DNA of 64,000 nt, from assembly GCA_039881145.1 (NCBI GenBank), contig JAYKKI010000027.1, forward strand, positions 18,859,001 through 18,923,000. Direction: 5' to 3'. Positions 50,930 to 64,000 of the stretch are shown here, piece after piece. A model generated the notes under the pieces. The model ran no database searches. It had not been told where the DNA came from and was given only the letters and a program-made list of their open reading frames with translations. Both the position numbers and the translations under genes were made by a program. Source of the DNA: Druceiella hillmani. Its lineage: Eukaryota; Arthropoda; Insecta; Lepidoptera; Hepialidae. Position 1 is the stretch's first letter. The number at the start of each line of letters is the position of its first letter.

Positions 50930-51310
50930 ATTCACTGTACGCAGAACATACACATAGCCCAGGATCAAAACACAGTTGTCGACAAAAACAATGGCTGGGC
51001 CACACACGGTCGATGAGGCACAATCTAACCGGACCCTAATAATTTACAAAGTTAGCCTATCAGCTATCGTTATAGGCCGGCCTTAATCCACAAATTCTAC
51101 TATGTTATTAAGCCCGCGCAGAAACTGGGCTGTCTGCCCGCACTAGAACTTTTCCGACGCCTCTACGCAATTTTAGTACCGTGCATCACTTTAGCAACGA
51201 CATTTTATTTTAGCCATATATTAATTTCTCTGTTTTGCTGATGGTATGGAATACGTAACATAATGGATTATGGTTCTGAAAAGTTTGCTCATAAACCACA
51301 TATGTTTGTT
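50930..51310 (+). repeat. G block, copy 5
   Basis: 'cacacggtcgatgaggcaca', 'atctaaccggaccctaataa', 'cgttataggccggccttaat', 'aagcccgcgcagaaactggg', 'ctgtctgcccgcactagaac' and 'ttttccgacgcctctacgca'. Confidence 0.87.
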
Positions 51311-51655
51311 ACACCTTTAATTTATAGCGAATTTCGCAGTAAATTTTGAATTAAATCCAAACTTTTTGGTTAAGCTAATAACAAAATATTTTTTACGTAT
51401 CTTTTTTTTTGTTCTAGATACAGTTGAATTTTAAAAAGCTTACAGTGTTACCAAAAAATTATTTTAATCTATCTTACGAGGAACACACCGCAGTAAAGAG
51501 AAATATAAGCCATTTTTTTAACTATTATGTGCTTTATATTTGGTGCTTTAGTATTGCATTCTTTAGAGATTTTGTTATTTTGTAAAATATCTAGTGAAAA
51601 ATTAACATCCTAAAAATATATAAAAATAAACGCCCTCAATTTTCAGGAACAGAAA

Positions 51656-52092
51656 TTTTATGAATTATATTTCATTTTTACTATACGATAATTAATACTT
51701 CTTAGTACTCAGAGTTCAATTGACTACATTTAATACGATTGTAATCATAAATATTATTAATCATAAATATTGAGGTTAAGCTATATTTCCAGAAAATATA
51801 GCACTTAGTATATTTTCATACCTTCAGTTTTCTTTCTGACCTTGTTTTTCCTTGTTTACCGAGTACTTAAACAGATGTTTTATGAATTATATTTCATTTT
51901 TACGATGCGGTAATTCATACTTCTTCGCAATCAGAGCTCAATTGACTACGTTTAATACGATTGTATCATAAATATTATTAATCGTAAATATTGAGGTTAG
52001 GTAGGCTGTATTTCCAGAAAATACAGCACTTAGTATATTTTCATGCCTTCCGTATTCTTTCTGACCTTGTTTTTCCTACCGACTACTTAAAC
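51656..52092. repeat. Local tandem duplication, 222 bp, in H block
   Basis: Copy 1 begins at 51656 and copy 2 at 51878 (offset 222), sharing 'ttttatgaattatatttcat', 'gagttcaattgactac' (or 'gagctcaattgactac'), 'tcataaatattattaatc' and 'tttctgaccttgtttttcc'. Copy 2 ends near 52092. Other units have one copy. Confidence 0.92.
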
Positions 52093-52254
52093 CTTTTTTA
52101 TTGAATTCTAAGTCAAAGACTTGACCTAAATGAAATTTAATATTTAAGCAAATATGATATTTACCTATTTCGTTTAACATTTTACACTATGCTAGAACAC
52201 TTGCCGGGGTTAATATATAAACTACTACATGTACTTCTTTCATAAACGTGAATT

Positions 52255-52620
52255 ATCTTTTGCATATAGCTATTCGCATATAGCGTCCTTCTGTCCTTTA
52301 TGTGTAAGACGTTCAAGTACCTCTCATAATTTACTTTTCAAATTTATGTACCTCAGCGAATATCGTGTAGAGTCTTTATGAAACTTCGCTCTCATTGCCT
52401 TCCGTCGACACAGAAATATGACATGCGCGCGATCAACCGCGAAAGTCGGCCAAGCTCATCAATTCACGAGACATCACGAAAGAGTAATGGATCCCGAGTC
52501 TTGACGGATACACACTCGTGGGAAATAAATTGATACATCATTTTAACGGTTACGACATAACAGATGATGTATATTAAACTCGCATATTTGCATGAGAGAT
52601 GAGGAATATCCATGTAGCCA
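52255..52620 (+). repeat. Core B, copy 6
   Basis: Contains the 159-bp stretch (52393-52551) identical to 32765-32923. The first difference upstream is at 52391 and downstream at 52552. Beyond those, similarity to copy 4 drops quickly. Confidence 0.92.
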
Positions 52621-52779
52621 CTTCCATAGCCACTTTCGTTAATAAATCAGGCATAACAAATACTTAAATTACTTACTAATTCAAAAAGCTTAGATTACTC
52701 ACCAATTGCAGAAAAATATTTTACGTAATCATACTCATTTTATGGATAAAATTGAAAGTTCAGATGCATAAAACATTTG

Positions 52780-52960
52780 CAATTCCACCTAGAAATACTG
52801 GTCCAAATACTGGTGAGCTTGCTCTATGGCGCTGAAACAATTCACTCCGCGGAGAAAAAAGATCGACTCTCTGAAGTTGTTGTGCGGCGGATGCTGCTTA
52901 TAAGAGCTAGGAGGACAAATACATCACACTTAACAATACATACACTTAAATACAAAATAA
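52780..52960 (+). pseudogene. RTE-type LINE scrap after core B, copy 4
   Basis: The short plus-strand frame 52777-52968 reads LVSLLYGAETIHSAEKKDRL and then RMLLIRARRTN. This is recognisable as the RTE stretch 'LLYGAETWTL.K.D..RLEAFEMW..RRMLRI...RRTN'. It is the only copy in which YGAET is intact. Truncated on both sides by decay. Confidence 0.7.
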
Positions 52961-53789
52961 ATACTTAAATATATACAGAACTTATAAATAGTATTTGTTT
53001 TTGTTAAAGTAACTGTATCAAATAAAATATTTTTTAAGCATTCAAATGATTTTGGACAAATGCCGTCAACTGTATATCCCAATAAGGTACTAGAAAAATA
53101 TCTAAATCCATTTCAAAAATATCTATATCATATTTGAATCCATTTTCACTCATAAATTTACTTAAATAACTACTCTTTCATATTTCGTTATGTATTTAAT
53201 TAACATCGAAATCCGTTTGCGTACCAGGTTGAATTTTCAATTAAATTATTAAAAAAAAAATTATAAATTAATATTTCTATAATTAATTATTCAATTTCTT
53301 AAATTAATGATTCTGTTCATATCGTTGCGGTATCAGGAAAATATTTAATTCGAAATGTTATGCAAACTTATCAACTTGCGTGACTTTTAAACAACTCGGT
53401 GAAAGTAGCTTGCTTGCCTTATTGAGGACATCGATTACTTATTTTTTTGTATAACCCTTACACTGAATTTGATATAGGCTCATTAATGTCATATAAATTA
53501 TTTCTCATGTAAGGATAATTATATATCAATAATACTCGTAGTCGTATATGTTTTAAAAGAAAACTGAAAATAATTATAATTTTAGTTATGTTAAAATGAG
53601 TACCTTTATTATAAAAAGGCCTAGCTGCGGCAGCAGTTATGCCCCAGTATTAATTGTTTTTTCTATGCTCTTTTTGGGACTTCTACAAAATTTTTCATCA
53701 ATACGTCTACAATTCTGTGAGCTACTCTGTTTCTCTGAGGTCAGCCACTAAGCGAAGTGGAGTGGACATTTACCAATTAACCTATGCTA
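52961..53789. other. AT-rich DNA, no gene seen
   Basis: First sequence beyond the array. No coding region or RNA gene recognised. Confidence 0.5.
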
Positions 53790-55289
<1,500 letters not shown>

Positions 55290-55456
55290 TTTAATTTTTC
55301 ACAACTAAATGAAACTATGTAATGTAGTCAAAAGGTCTCTACAAATTGCCCACCTGAAGATGTTGTCATCAACGAAACCTTTGTCGTGGTGAAGAGTTTA
55401 AATAAAGTAGAAATAATACTACATCACGTAGATTCATTTAGTTGCGAAAAATTAAA
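55290..55456 (+). mobile_element. Inverted-repeat element containing a hammerhead ribozyme
   Basis: Imperfect terminal inverted repeats of about 36-40 bp pair with coordinate sum 110,746 (55290/55456 inward, through 'aactaaatgaa' and 'ttcatttagtt', then 'gtaatgtagt' and 'actacatcac'). Between them on the plus strand lies a well-formed hammerhead, then 'gtttaaataaagtagaaata', the tail shared with 8,360-8,563 and 56,212-56,276. With a total of about 167 bp it cannot encode a protein. It may be a shortened Penelope-like terminal-repeat pair or a MITE-like element. Confidence 0.8.
55348..55391 (+). ncRNA. Hammerhead ribozyme, Penelope-like type, near-complete core
   Basis: Helix I 5' strand 'cccac' (to 55353), core CTGAAGA 55354-55360, one U, helix II gttg/caac (55362-55365/55370-55373) with loop tcat, core GAA 55374-55376. 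Helix III is only two pairs (A55377-U, C55378-G) closed by 'cttt'; cleavage-site C at 55385; helix I 3' strand 'gtgg' 55386-55389. All invariant core residues expected from CTGANGA and GAAA are present. A helix III this short is what is described for hammerheads in Penelope-like retroelements. Activity is plausible but unproven. Confidence 0.72.
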
Positions 55457-56211
55457 ATACACAAAATAAACATAATTAATTATATAAATATTATTATAAG
55501 GCACGAATTTTTTTGTCGTTAAATATTAATTAAGAATCAATGTTTTCCTAATGGCCATCCTGAGATATAAAGGAAATAATTTCTATGCACTTACAATGCA
55601 GTTATGGCATGAAATTTTACCTTTTAAGGAATTATCTTTGCTAATATTTTCAATGAAATTCAATTCTGTGTAAAAATTGGGTCTATTTTCACCGGTCTCC
55701 CAAAAATTAATCCTCAATCAATAAAGATTACCTTATACATGAATTAATTTTTTTGTAAAATATATAGTAAAAGTCTATTCGCAGAATATTGTTAAATTGT
55801 TGATGTTTTCAAACTTTACGGGCCTCTCTGATTATGTATCTAACTAGTTCTATAGAAAATATTTTAAGTCTAAATATCATAAGGAAATCAAACACAGACC
55901 ATTTAAGACTTGCTGCAATTTGATGGGCACTGATAATATACATATATCAAAATAATTTAATGTCTTATATGAAAAAAAAATATTCTAACTATTTAGTTTA
56001 TCATGTCACTACTAGTTACTTATTTTTTCGGGTAATTGAACTTTATTTTAATGTAAATAATTGTTGTCCAACATTAATTCATGAAATAGAAGAGTAACAA
56101 ACATTATAATAGAAAGCTATAGTACATATAGAATAGAAAGCTTAGTGCTCACTATTATTAATCGAGTGTACTTCATCTTATTTAGGCCAAACAATAAAAT
56201 ATAGTGACTCA
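55457..56211. other. AT-rich DNA between two hammerhead-family elements, no gene seen
   Basis: I looked here for a reverse transcriptase or GIY-YIG domain linking the flanking terminal repeats and saw none. Confidence 0.5.
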
Positions 56212-56276
56212 CAATTAAATAAAGCTACGTGATGTAGTATTGTTTCTACTTTATTTAAATTCTTTACCAATGGTAA
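56212..56276 (-). mobile_element. Terminal fragment of the hammerhead-bearing element
   Basis: Minus strand: 'aaagaatttaaataaagtag', 'aaacaatactacatcacgta', 'gctttatttaattgt'. It matches the tail of the elements at 8.4 and 55.4 kb; no hammerhead core remains. Confidence 0.75.
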
Positions 56277-59039
56277 AAATATTAAAAAACCTTTTCAGGA
56301 AAATCTCCAACTCTTGGCTAAATAGTTATTAGCCAATCCAATACATTGAGGATTTTCTACTTTGACAGCACATTATTCAAATTGCTTTATTCAAATTTAT
56401 TTTCTTCTTAATCAGCTAAATATTTAATATATATTTGCTATACATTCTTGTGCATTTCTATGTTTGTAAATAATTTACTGAACATTATATGAAAATAAAT
56501 ATGGCCATCCACAAAATTGATGATCTGGTACAAAGATATGTAACGATACCTCCCTATTTCATTATAGTACACATTTCTTCTTAATGTAATAATAACACGT
56601 AGAAACAAGAAAATTTTCACTATATAATTTCAAAGTAAGTTATTAGTAGTAAAAAAATTAAAAGTTCAGAAAACTGAACATACTTATTCGTTATTTTTTT
56701 ATCTCATTGAAGAGTTCCAATTAACTGATGTCTCAGGAAGTACAAAATGGCATCCGTTAACTGCTACACTAATAATTAAATATATATGTATAAATATTTT
56801 GTCATTTATCAAATCAGTAAAAATAATTACGAATACACAAACATGTACAGAAAAAACACGCAATTTTAATAAAATTATTTAAACGGTAACATAATAATTA
56901 GGCTAAAAAGTTTTCGTAATATTAAACTAAACAAACTTTCAAATTGAAATGTTTTAATATACTTCTGCATGTTTGGAAATGTCATAATTTTAATGGAATG
57001 CTACGTTTTAATATTTATTGATAAATACAATAAAAAAACAATAAATTATTGGAAACCTTTTGAAAATAGGAAATGAACAGGATAATCATTTTCATGGGAA
57101 TTGCTTTAGTAATTTGAATTGTCTATTATTTCGGTCTCCCAACTTAATATCAAAATATGCTATTTACAGCAAAAAGGTCTTTAAACGTAATTTTCCTCCG
57201 AAACAAATCGTATTAAGATATTAATATCGCCGGAAACGACGTCTGCAAAATTACTATATTATTGCTTCAAAAAATATTTCGCTGTTATATACTCTTCAGT
57301 GTCGCAATTTCCGTTTTCTCTTCTTAAATAAATGGTTGCTTATATAGTATAGTGACATACGACCTTGATTAATTTTAAAACGAGCTGCGATGTCTAACTT
57401 CCTTACGTTTAATGAAAGCTTGAAGCAACCAACGAATGAAAAATTCAATATTACTAATTTTTCCTTATTTGTTTTAAGCTTACTTAAGGATCCTCTTAAT
57501 TAAGCTTAAAACATAATTTACCACGTAAGCCATAATTAACCTAATGAAAACCAGTAACCATGATAGCCTAAAACGTATTTGCCACTTAAGAAAATCGTTT
57601 AACATAAAGTTCTTATCAACAAAATTTAATTTAACTGTGGTCAAAATTCTGTCTGATCTTGAGGAACCTTTAATTATCGCAATCAAATAAAGATAATAAG
57701 ATTCTTTAATGTAGCCGATTTTTCAGTTTCTATTCGACTTCTCTAACAGAAAAGATTTCTATTTTCACATGATCTTATTTAGAAAATTTTGCAGTTACGT
57801 ACTTCAGTAATCATGTACGTTTAATCAACGATATGTTTTTTTGTAAGGAAAATATATCGATGGTTAAATAAAAGAACAACAAAATAACATTTACAGGAAA
57901 TTTACGGTTTTAAAAAACTGGCAAGATAAGTAATATTACTTACTGCTCAGACTCCATTTAAAAAAGTCGATACATATTTTTAAATACCAATGTCACGTAA
58001 GGAACAGTTTTTGGTCATGACAATTGATTGTAACATTCAAATAATCAACATATAAAGAGATAAACAGGTACTTGCATTATGACACCCATTTGTTTATTCT
58101 ACTTTATTCATGACAACATTTAAAATAAATAAGCAATAATTCAAAGTACACAAGAAAGAAAATTTATCTAAGTATATTTTATTATGCCTGCATGATGATT
58201 TGTTTATTTTTATACATTGTCGTTTGTAACCCCGTGCTCGTAATATTTTTAACTTAATATTACTAAATCTCGTAAGTATTGCTATGTAACTTTTTATTGT
58301 AGGTCGTAAAGTATGACAAAGGACACAGCGCTAGTAAAAACACAGGGTAAAAATATTCATTACTGAATTGTAAGTATTGTCGTTGTTTCAAATTACCCAC
58401 AAAATTACTAAAGTTATATTCGAACATTTTTATTATACCTCGTCAAGGCTGGTGAATTTAGTAATTTACTTCTACATGCGTCATTGCTGAGTGTAGAAAT
58501 TTTAACTGCTATTCATACATCTATCCCTACTGCCTTTATAAAATATATCACCTGTCCATGTGAATTTTTGTCTATTTTCTTACATTTACATACATAGTAT
58601 ATAATATTTTTAGTGTATATAACAACAATATAATTTGAAAGCTTATTAAGTTTTAAAGTCAGAAAAATATCTATAGAAAGATATATATAAAAACATTTTA
58701 AATTATGGATAGTCGAGTCATCACTATTATACAGTTTTACAAAAAAAAATAGTAAGACATACTAATCCTTTTTATTTTTTGTATTAAATAAACCATGACG
58801 ACTATTTTTTTTAGTTCAACAGTAAAATAAATAAAAATGAAGATATTTAATATATTTTTTGTACTACAAACTACTAACTTACCAACATACTCGAACATAA
58901 ACGTAAACACTTTAACGAAATAGGTAAACACTTTAACAAAACAGGTAAATACTAAAAATTTCAATAAAAAAATCACTGACATTATGAAGTGACGCGTGAT
59001 GTGTATCAAAATAACTTAAAGATATATTCAATATTTACT
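56277..59039. other. AT-rich DNA, no gene seen
   Basis: Several 60-90 codon frames on the minus strand (56438-56620, 57480-57686, 58737-59009) show no motifs. The last is hydrophobic because of T-rich composition and carries a short 'aggtaaacactttaac'-like internal repeat. Confidence 0.5.
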
Positions 59040-59590
59040 GCAAACTTTACATTATATGTCAACTCTTAAAAACCTAGGTCTACTGATCGAACAAAACCTT
59101 AGCAGACAGCCTCAAGTTTAATATTATCAGTCGTTGTTATTCAGTAGGATATATTTCCTAAAACATACCTTTTATAAACACTCCTACTACCACTGTTTGA
59201 TTACGGAGATGTATGGTATCCTGATCTTAAATATTTAAACAATTCAGTAGGTCTTCAAAATTTATGCGTGCGATAAATCTTCTACCTCGACAAATAACAT
59301 CATATTTCTAAACACAACTTACATTTAAAATTGTAAAACATCTATGATTGGTGCGAACTTCATATTATTACGCTTTTCTTCAATATATTGAAAAATATCA
59401 GACTCTGAATTACTTTTTTGGCATATTTAAAGATTTGCCTGCTCATGGCTTTGGATTACCCCCTGAAAATTTACTCACCATACTTATTCCCAAATATACC
59501 TCTACTTCTTGTGAAATATCTTTTAAAGTCCAAGTAGTGAAACTTTGTTCATTTTATTTTCTTATCAGTGCAGACTCGCATACGTAGGAT
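59040..59590 (+). pseudogene. LINE reverse-transcriptase C-terminal relic (second family)
   Basis: Plus strand, read across two or three frames: VKNLGLLIEQNLSRQPQV (59,06x), then LPLFDYGDVWYPDLKYLNN and GLQNLCVR then, after a stop, IFYLDK (59,19x-59,30x). In 59348-59587 the frame gives GFGLPPENLLTILIPKYTST, then SFKVQVVKL. These follow in order a common insect non-LTR pattern ('KNLGVI.D..LSW..Q', 'DYADVCYLDL', 'LQNLCIRFIFGLRK', 'LRS.ENLLLTIPKY', 'SFTVQAVKLWNSLP'). Stops and shifts mark it as dead. It is distinct from the minus-strand family at 34 and 61 kb. Confidence 0.78.
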
Positions 59591-59969
59591 TTCATAGCAC
59601 CAAACAATATTAAACTTATACGTTTGTATTGCTCAAAGATAAAGTAAAAAACTACACCACATATTTTATTCAAACCAATTTTCATTAAAAGTTTATTTTA
59701 AGTTCAACTTTCTAAATTTTTTTTCAGAAAAGATAGAGGGACATTTGAGCGATTAGAAGCGCAAATCTCACCAACTATTGACTTACATGAAAATTTTATT
59801 TTGTATCCTTTATAACATTTTTTAACACCTATCTAACGACAATCCAATACACCTATGTGCACTGGATATTTCTTTCATCCCTCAGTGATATGTTTGGAGT
59901 ACCGCCGATATTATTATTATTTTTTTATTATTATGCTATAGTCTATAGTATTATGCTAATAGTCTCCGA
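59591..59969. other. AT-rich DNA, no gene seen
   Basis: No feature recognised. Confidence 0.45.
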
Positions 59970-60200
59970 GTAAAATAGCTGTGACACACGGACAAGCAGA
60001 CTAACGTGACAAAATTTCAAGGGTTCCGTTTTTGCTATTTGGCAACGGAACCCTAAAAAAGAACCCATTTATCACTCGAGTACCTGTTCGTCTTTGTGCC
60101 ACTGACGTTTTTCTTAGAAACTTCTTGACGTGGAGACTTGAAATTTGGTACAGTATTAAATTATGTTAACCCGTACATATCATAGAAGCTAACGCTCGAA
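59970..60200 (+). mobile_element. Lepidopteran interspersed repeat with 'ggaaccctaaaa' hairpin
   Basis: Order of elements: 'acacggacaagcagactaac', 'gtgacaaaatttcaa', then the hairpin arms 'gggttccg' and 'cggaaccc' around 'tttttgctatttggcaa', then 'ctaaaaaagaaccc', 'tatcactcgagtacctgttc', and 'gacttgaaatttggtacag'. This order is very familiar from moth and butterfly introns and intergenic DNA, and is my main taxonomic clue. Its 3' limit is uncertain and may extend to about 60.4 kb. Confidence 0.72.
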
Positions 60201-60827
60201 AGTATTTACATATTAAATGCTTGATTTTTATACAAATTATACAAAATACATGCGTGAATTTTATACAAATTATACAAAAAAAGTTCTTGAATAAAATTTT
60301 ATAAATAAAAACTTTGTTAATATTTACGTGTGGAGTATCATTTGAAAAAATATGTCATTTCGAGAATATTTAATTTAAAATTTTGGAAAAAATACTATTT
60401 CTAGTACCACGCAATGGTTGTGAGAAAACCGTTACGATTATCCTAGATATTATAATTAAAATTTGCAGCCTGTGTTTACGCTTCTGAAGGAAATTGTAGG
60501 CAATATATTCGTGTCGTGAAAAATGTATTTTTGTAAATAATTTAATAAGATTACGTTAACATAAACATTTACGGATTCCTCGTTATGTACATGTTAAGAG
60601 ACTTATTCATAAAAATAGTTTAAATATAACCTAACTTTTTTCACCGTTTTATTTAATGCTTTTTTCATTTAGACCTTATATTTCATAGGTATCTGAGCTA
60701 ACCTCTCTTTCCTCTTAGGATTTTTGCTGGTTACTGTACTTACACCCGTGTTTTTTTATCAATTCGACCTAAACCATATTACTACCCTATCTTAACCCAT
60801 CTAACTTGGTTTACAAAAGTCTTCTTG

Positions 60828-60831
<4 letters not shown>
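60201..60831. other. AT-rich DNA, no gene seen
   Basis: Includes a short direct repeat ('ttttatacaaattatacaaa' near 60,226 and 60,258). No gene recognised. Confidence 0.5.

Positions 60832-60899
<68 letters not shown>
60832..60899. repeat. (TA)n microsatellite
   Basis: About 68 bases of TA with one G. Confidence 0.97.
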
Positions 60900-60993
60900 T
60901 TATTTATTTATTTACACACACACATTTATCGTTATAGTACAGGTAACCTATTCCTAACGACAAAAAATTAATGGTTTCACAAAGTTTAAACTT

Positions 60994-62090
60994 TTAGATT
61001 AAACATGAATTCAAATTACGATACAGTTCGACAAATTTACTTTCACTCATTATAAATAAATCACACTCTGGTGCGACCGCGATCAGGTGATTGAGTAGTT
61101 GAACACCGCGGGAAACTGGAGAGTACGGATGTAGTTCGGTTCTAGAAAGTTGTATAACGAACAAGTGATAATTGCGGGAACGCATGAAATTGTCAGTGGA
61201 TGGAAATTTAGTCAATAACATAGAACACAGAATTTTGCCTTTTAATAGTTGTAAAATAAAATTCATTACTGTAACACCTCTTGTCTGTTGAAAAAAATGG
61301 AAACTAGAAAGGGGAAATAACCATACTGCCTCATAAACAAATATCGAAGGAACGTCTGTTGGACATGTTCAGTCACCAAGCTGTACTTGGCTTCGTATGG
61401 GCTCCAAATAATGGAGATGGATTCTAATCGGCTCTGCACCGATAAAGCGTACAGTAGGTGAATTAATAATATATATAATTAAAATCTTTTGAATTATCAA
61501 TGTAATTTTCCAAAATTCCTTTTTAACTACATCTGCCATTAGCCACGAAACGGCAATGGCGATCTCATCTGACTCCCAAGTCAACGACCTCATGCAGACG
61601 ATGAAGTGAGTTTCCGCTGACCGTACATTCGTATTTAATAGGAGGATGTGCTCGGCTGTAACTTGCTATTGAACATTTGCTTGCGTTAAGTTGTAAGCCG
61701 CTTGCTACACTCAACTCAACGACGGTGCTGATGTCACGCTGCAACAGTTCGCCATCTGCTGTATCCTTGACGACAGTAAAAAGCTTCATGTCGTTCACAA
61801 AAAACAAACAACGCGCAGTTTTCATCGCGCGACCAATATCGTTTACGAGAATCGTGAAAGTAGAGCCCGAATCCTACCTCGCCAAGGCGACTTAATAAGA
61901 TATTGTTATCTATACGATCGAAAACTTTCTGCTAGTCAAAATATACAACATATTCTTGAGATCCGACGTTAACATGATAGGTAACAGAGTCAAGGAAGCA
62001 TAAAAGGTTCGTGACCACCGAACATCCGACTAGAAATCCATGCTACTCATCACAGATTTGACCTACGTAGCTCGAGTATATATTGCAATA
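60994..62090 (-). pseudogene. Jockey/CR1-type LINE reverse-transcriptase relic, copy 2
   Basis: Minus strand, read from high to low coordinates. 61,830-62,080 is homologous to the upstream part of the 34-kb copy. 61565-61825 encodes FVNDMKLF, then LLQRDISTVVELS and LQLNASKCSI, matching the non-LTR RT catalytic block F.DD.K...LQ.D...V..WS....L.LN..KC. The second catalytic aspartate pair reads ND, not DD. 61,280-61,480 matches the 34-kb 'RYLY...GYFPF' stretch, and 60994-61266 gives SRNYHLFVIQLSRTELHPYS and GVQLLNHL, the usual C-terminal thumb end. Stops and shifts separate these pieces. Together with the other copy it represents one family, both on the minus strand. Confidence 0.83.
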
Positions 62091-64000
62091 TAGTCAAATA
62101 ATTTAGCCGGTAGAGAAAGGATAGTAATTTAAAATATAATAATTAAATATTTTAATAAATTAAATATTCAGAAAAAAACCTTAATATCGAATCGTATTAA
62201 AATGAACAGAATATTATTAAAAACTTCCCATGATAGAAAAATATTCCAAAACAAATCGAAAAGAGCAACGTAAACGTTAATATGGTAGACCTCATTTTAA
62301 GTGTTTTGCGTTATACCCGTAACAGTTATGTATCAAGATAATAGCGTTACAGTATCCAGCTAAATTTACTTAAGATCCATAAATGGCTATTTGCGTTAGT
62401 GTAAATATTAACTTTCGGGTTATTCGCGAGTTGAACTGCAATTAGTTTATTTACACAACGCTTTATGCTATATTAGATATGTTCGCGTGTACTATGGTCG
62501 ACGATTCCATTTGTAAATATGTGCTATGGTGAGATAAGTACTCGCGTAGTTACACAGAAACTATTCCACCGATTTGAAAAGTATTTTCACTGAAATGCCT
62601 TGGATTGAGATGAAAATCTGGAGTGCCCTTTTGTTTCGACTGTATGGATAATAAGACATATGATGGTCATTTGTCTTGAGTCGCGCATACAGAACAAATG
62701 GAACAAAAAATGTCAAAACTCTAGTTAAAGACACCTTTGAGATGCAAACATTATTACTGAAGAAAAAATGTTGCATGTGAATAAAATTCTGTGAAATATA
62801 AAACCAAGTTGGAATTACTCTTGATAAACCAAGTTGGAATTCTATTTAATTGATTCTGTAGAAAGCAATTTTAGATCAATGTTATTAAAGCATTCTTGTC
62901 ATGTCCATAATTTATTGCTAGAATGTTTTCAGTTTATATTTAAAGGCTACACTATTTAAAAAAAATATCGAAATAAAACAGCAAATTGTCTTTCGGGTCA
63001 TTCTACTACACGTAGACAACATAAGCCGTAGTAAAGAAATCCACAACTTGTATAAATTTTACGCATTATGCAAAATCAATTCGTAATAAAATTCCTTATT
63101 AGGTTATCTTATTTACAATATCTCGCTATTAAAGCTTCTTTTCTTTTCTGTACAAAAATTACTATGTCAAACGAACGCGATATTTCTAGATTTTAATATT
63201 AATATGGCGGTCACGTCGGGTAGTTTCAGCAAATTATTTTCTTTTTCTTAAAAGGAAAATATGACTCCTTCATAGTTGCTTGAATCACAATACTAAACAT
63301 TCGCGGATAACAACATTTACGTATATGTTGCTTATATATTTTTTTCTCTCCATCTTTATAACTTTACGCCACATATTACAACATAAAATAGTTTTTTTTC
63401 CTAATACCTTCAGCAAACATAGGGAACCTATCGTATGGGTCCCATTGTGTACCGAGCTTAAAGTTCGTTGTGAGTTTGTAAACTATTATTGTCCGTGGTG
63501 TATCTATAAAAGTCTAAAATTGTTCAGCTTTCATTCATAACTTCAATAACCTAAATGTTACTGACCATAAAATATAAATCGTAATAGTTTTTCATAATTT
63601 TAATCAAAATTGTAGCTTGTAACTTTCAAATATTGAAATAGATTTACGACCTTTTAATAATATCCCACGATGAAATATACACGTGTGTATTTCATACATA
63701 CAAATAATTACAATACTTTCCTCTAAGTTTCCCTTACTACTTTCCCTTACTACTGGTATAACTTAAACCGTGGAAAATATAATAAGACCACTAAACCTAC
63801 ACATTCTAAAATTTCCCATACCTAGTCCAGCGAATACAAGACGCGATATTTTTTTAATAATAGTAAAAGAAAATGTATTGTATCCAATATTAAAAAACAA
63901 AAGTTATTATCATGACATGAGACAATTTCCTTCACATTCAAACAAATTCTAATAAAATGTTTAAAATTACTCTTTTAAATCACAAAATAAATATTTGTTT
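62091..64000. other. AT-rich DNA, no gene seen
   Basis: Two tiny direct repeats are visible: 'aaccaagttggaatt' near 62,802 and 62,826, and 'tttcccttactac' near 63,729 and 63,742. Open frames of 60-86 codons (63280-63540, 63770-63952 and 62561-62776) have no recognisable family features. Confidence 0.5.

Noticed and set aside
55457..56211. Penelope-like coding region between two terminal fragments
   Set aside because: No reverse-transcriptase or GIY-YIG motif could be read in any frame on either strand.

Overview
This window is strongly AT-rich eukaryotic DNA in which I find no intact protein-coding gene, tRNA or rRNA. The best taxonomic clues point to a moth or butterfly. At about 59.97-60.2 kb there is a hairpin-bearing repeat with the 'ggaaccctaaaa' signature that is very common in lepidopteran genomes. 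At about 4.9-5.1 kb there is a remnant resembling another widespread lepidopteran repeat, and decayed RTE-type and Jockey/CR1-type LINEs are also present. The taxon call is an inference; arthropod is safe, Lepidoptera is likely.

Layout. (1) 1-6.2 kb: gene-free DNA with a three-copy 239-bp tandem repeat, a TA microsatellite, a perfect 21-bp-stem hairpin and repeat remnants. (2) About 6.2-52.96 kb: a very large, diverged direct tandem array. Its basic period is about 7.6 kb, and each period holds two related half-units of about 3.8 kb. I call their best conserved stretches core A (near 7.6, 15.2, 17.5, 25.7 truncated, 37.3 and 46.9 kb) and core B (near 11.6, 16.7, 22.4, 32.8, 40.5 and 52.4 kb). 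Other blocks recur in the same order (D, then G, then B, then an RTE LINE scrap, then L, N, O, then A). Copies differ by deletions (one unit is only about 2.3 kb), insertions and local duplications. (3) 27,150-32,774, inside the array: a palindrome with 2,812-bp arms and essentially no spacer, its arms matching without indels at every landmark checked. (4) 52.96-64 kb: mostly featureless AT-rich DNA with a TA microsatellite, hammerhead-bearing short inverted-repeat elements, a plus-strand LINE relic, the lepidopteran repeat and a minus-strand LINE relic.

Nothing here reads as a working gene set. The window looks like slowly decaying, amplicon-style heterochromatin, of the kind found on sex chromosomes or in other low-recombination regions. 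The notable items are the dimeric array, the fresh palindrome inside the old array, a 159-bp identical tract shared by two otherwise diverged B cores, and hammerhead-ribozyme motifs (Penelope-like type, minimal helix III), two of which sit inside short elements with long terminal inverted repeats. Block boundaries in the array were set by eye and are good to roughly 50-100 bases unless exact positions are given.
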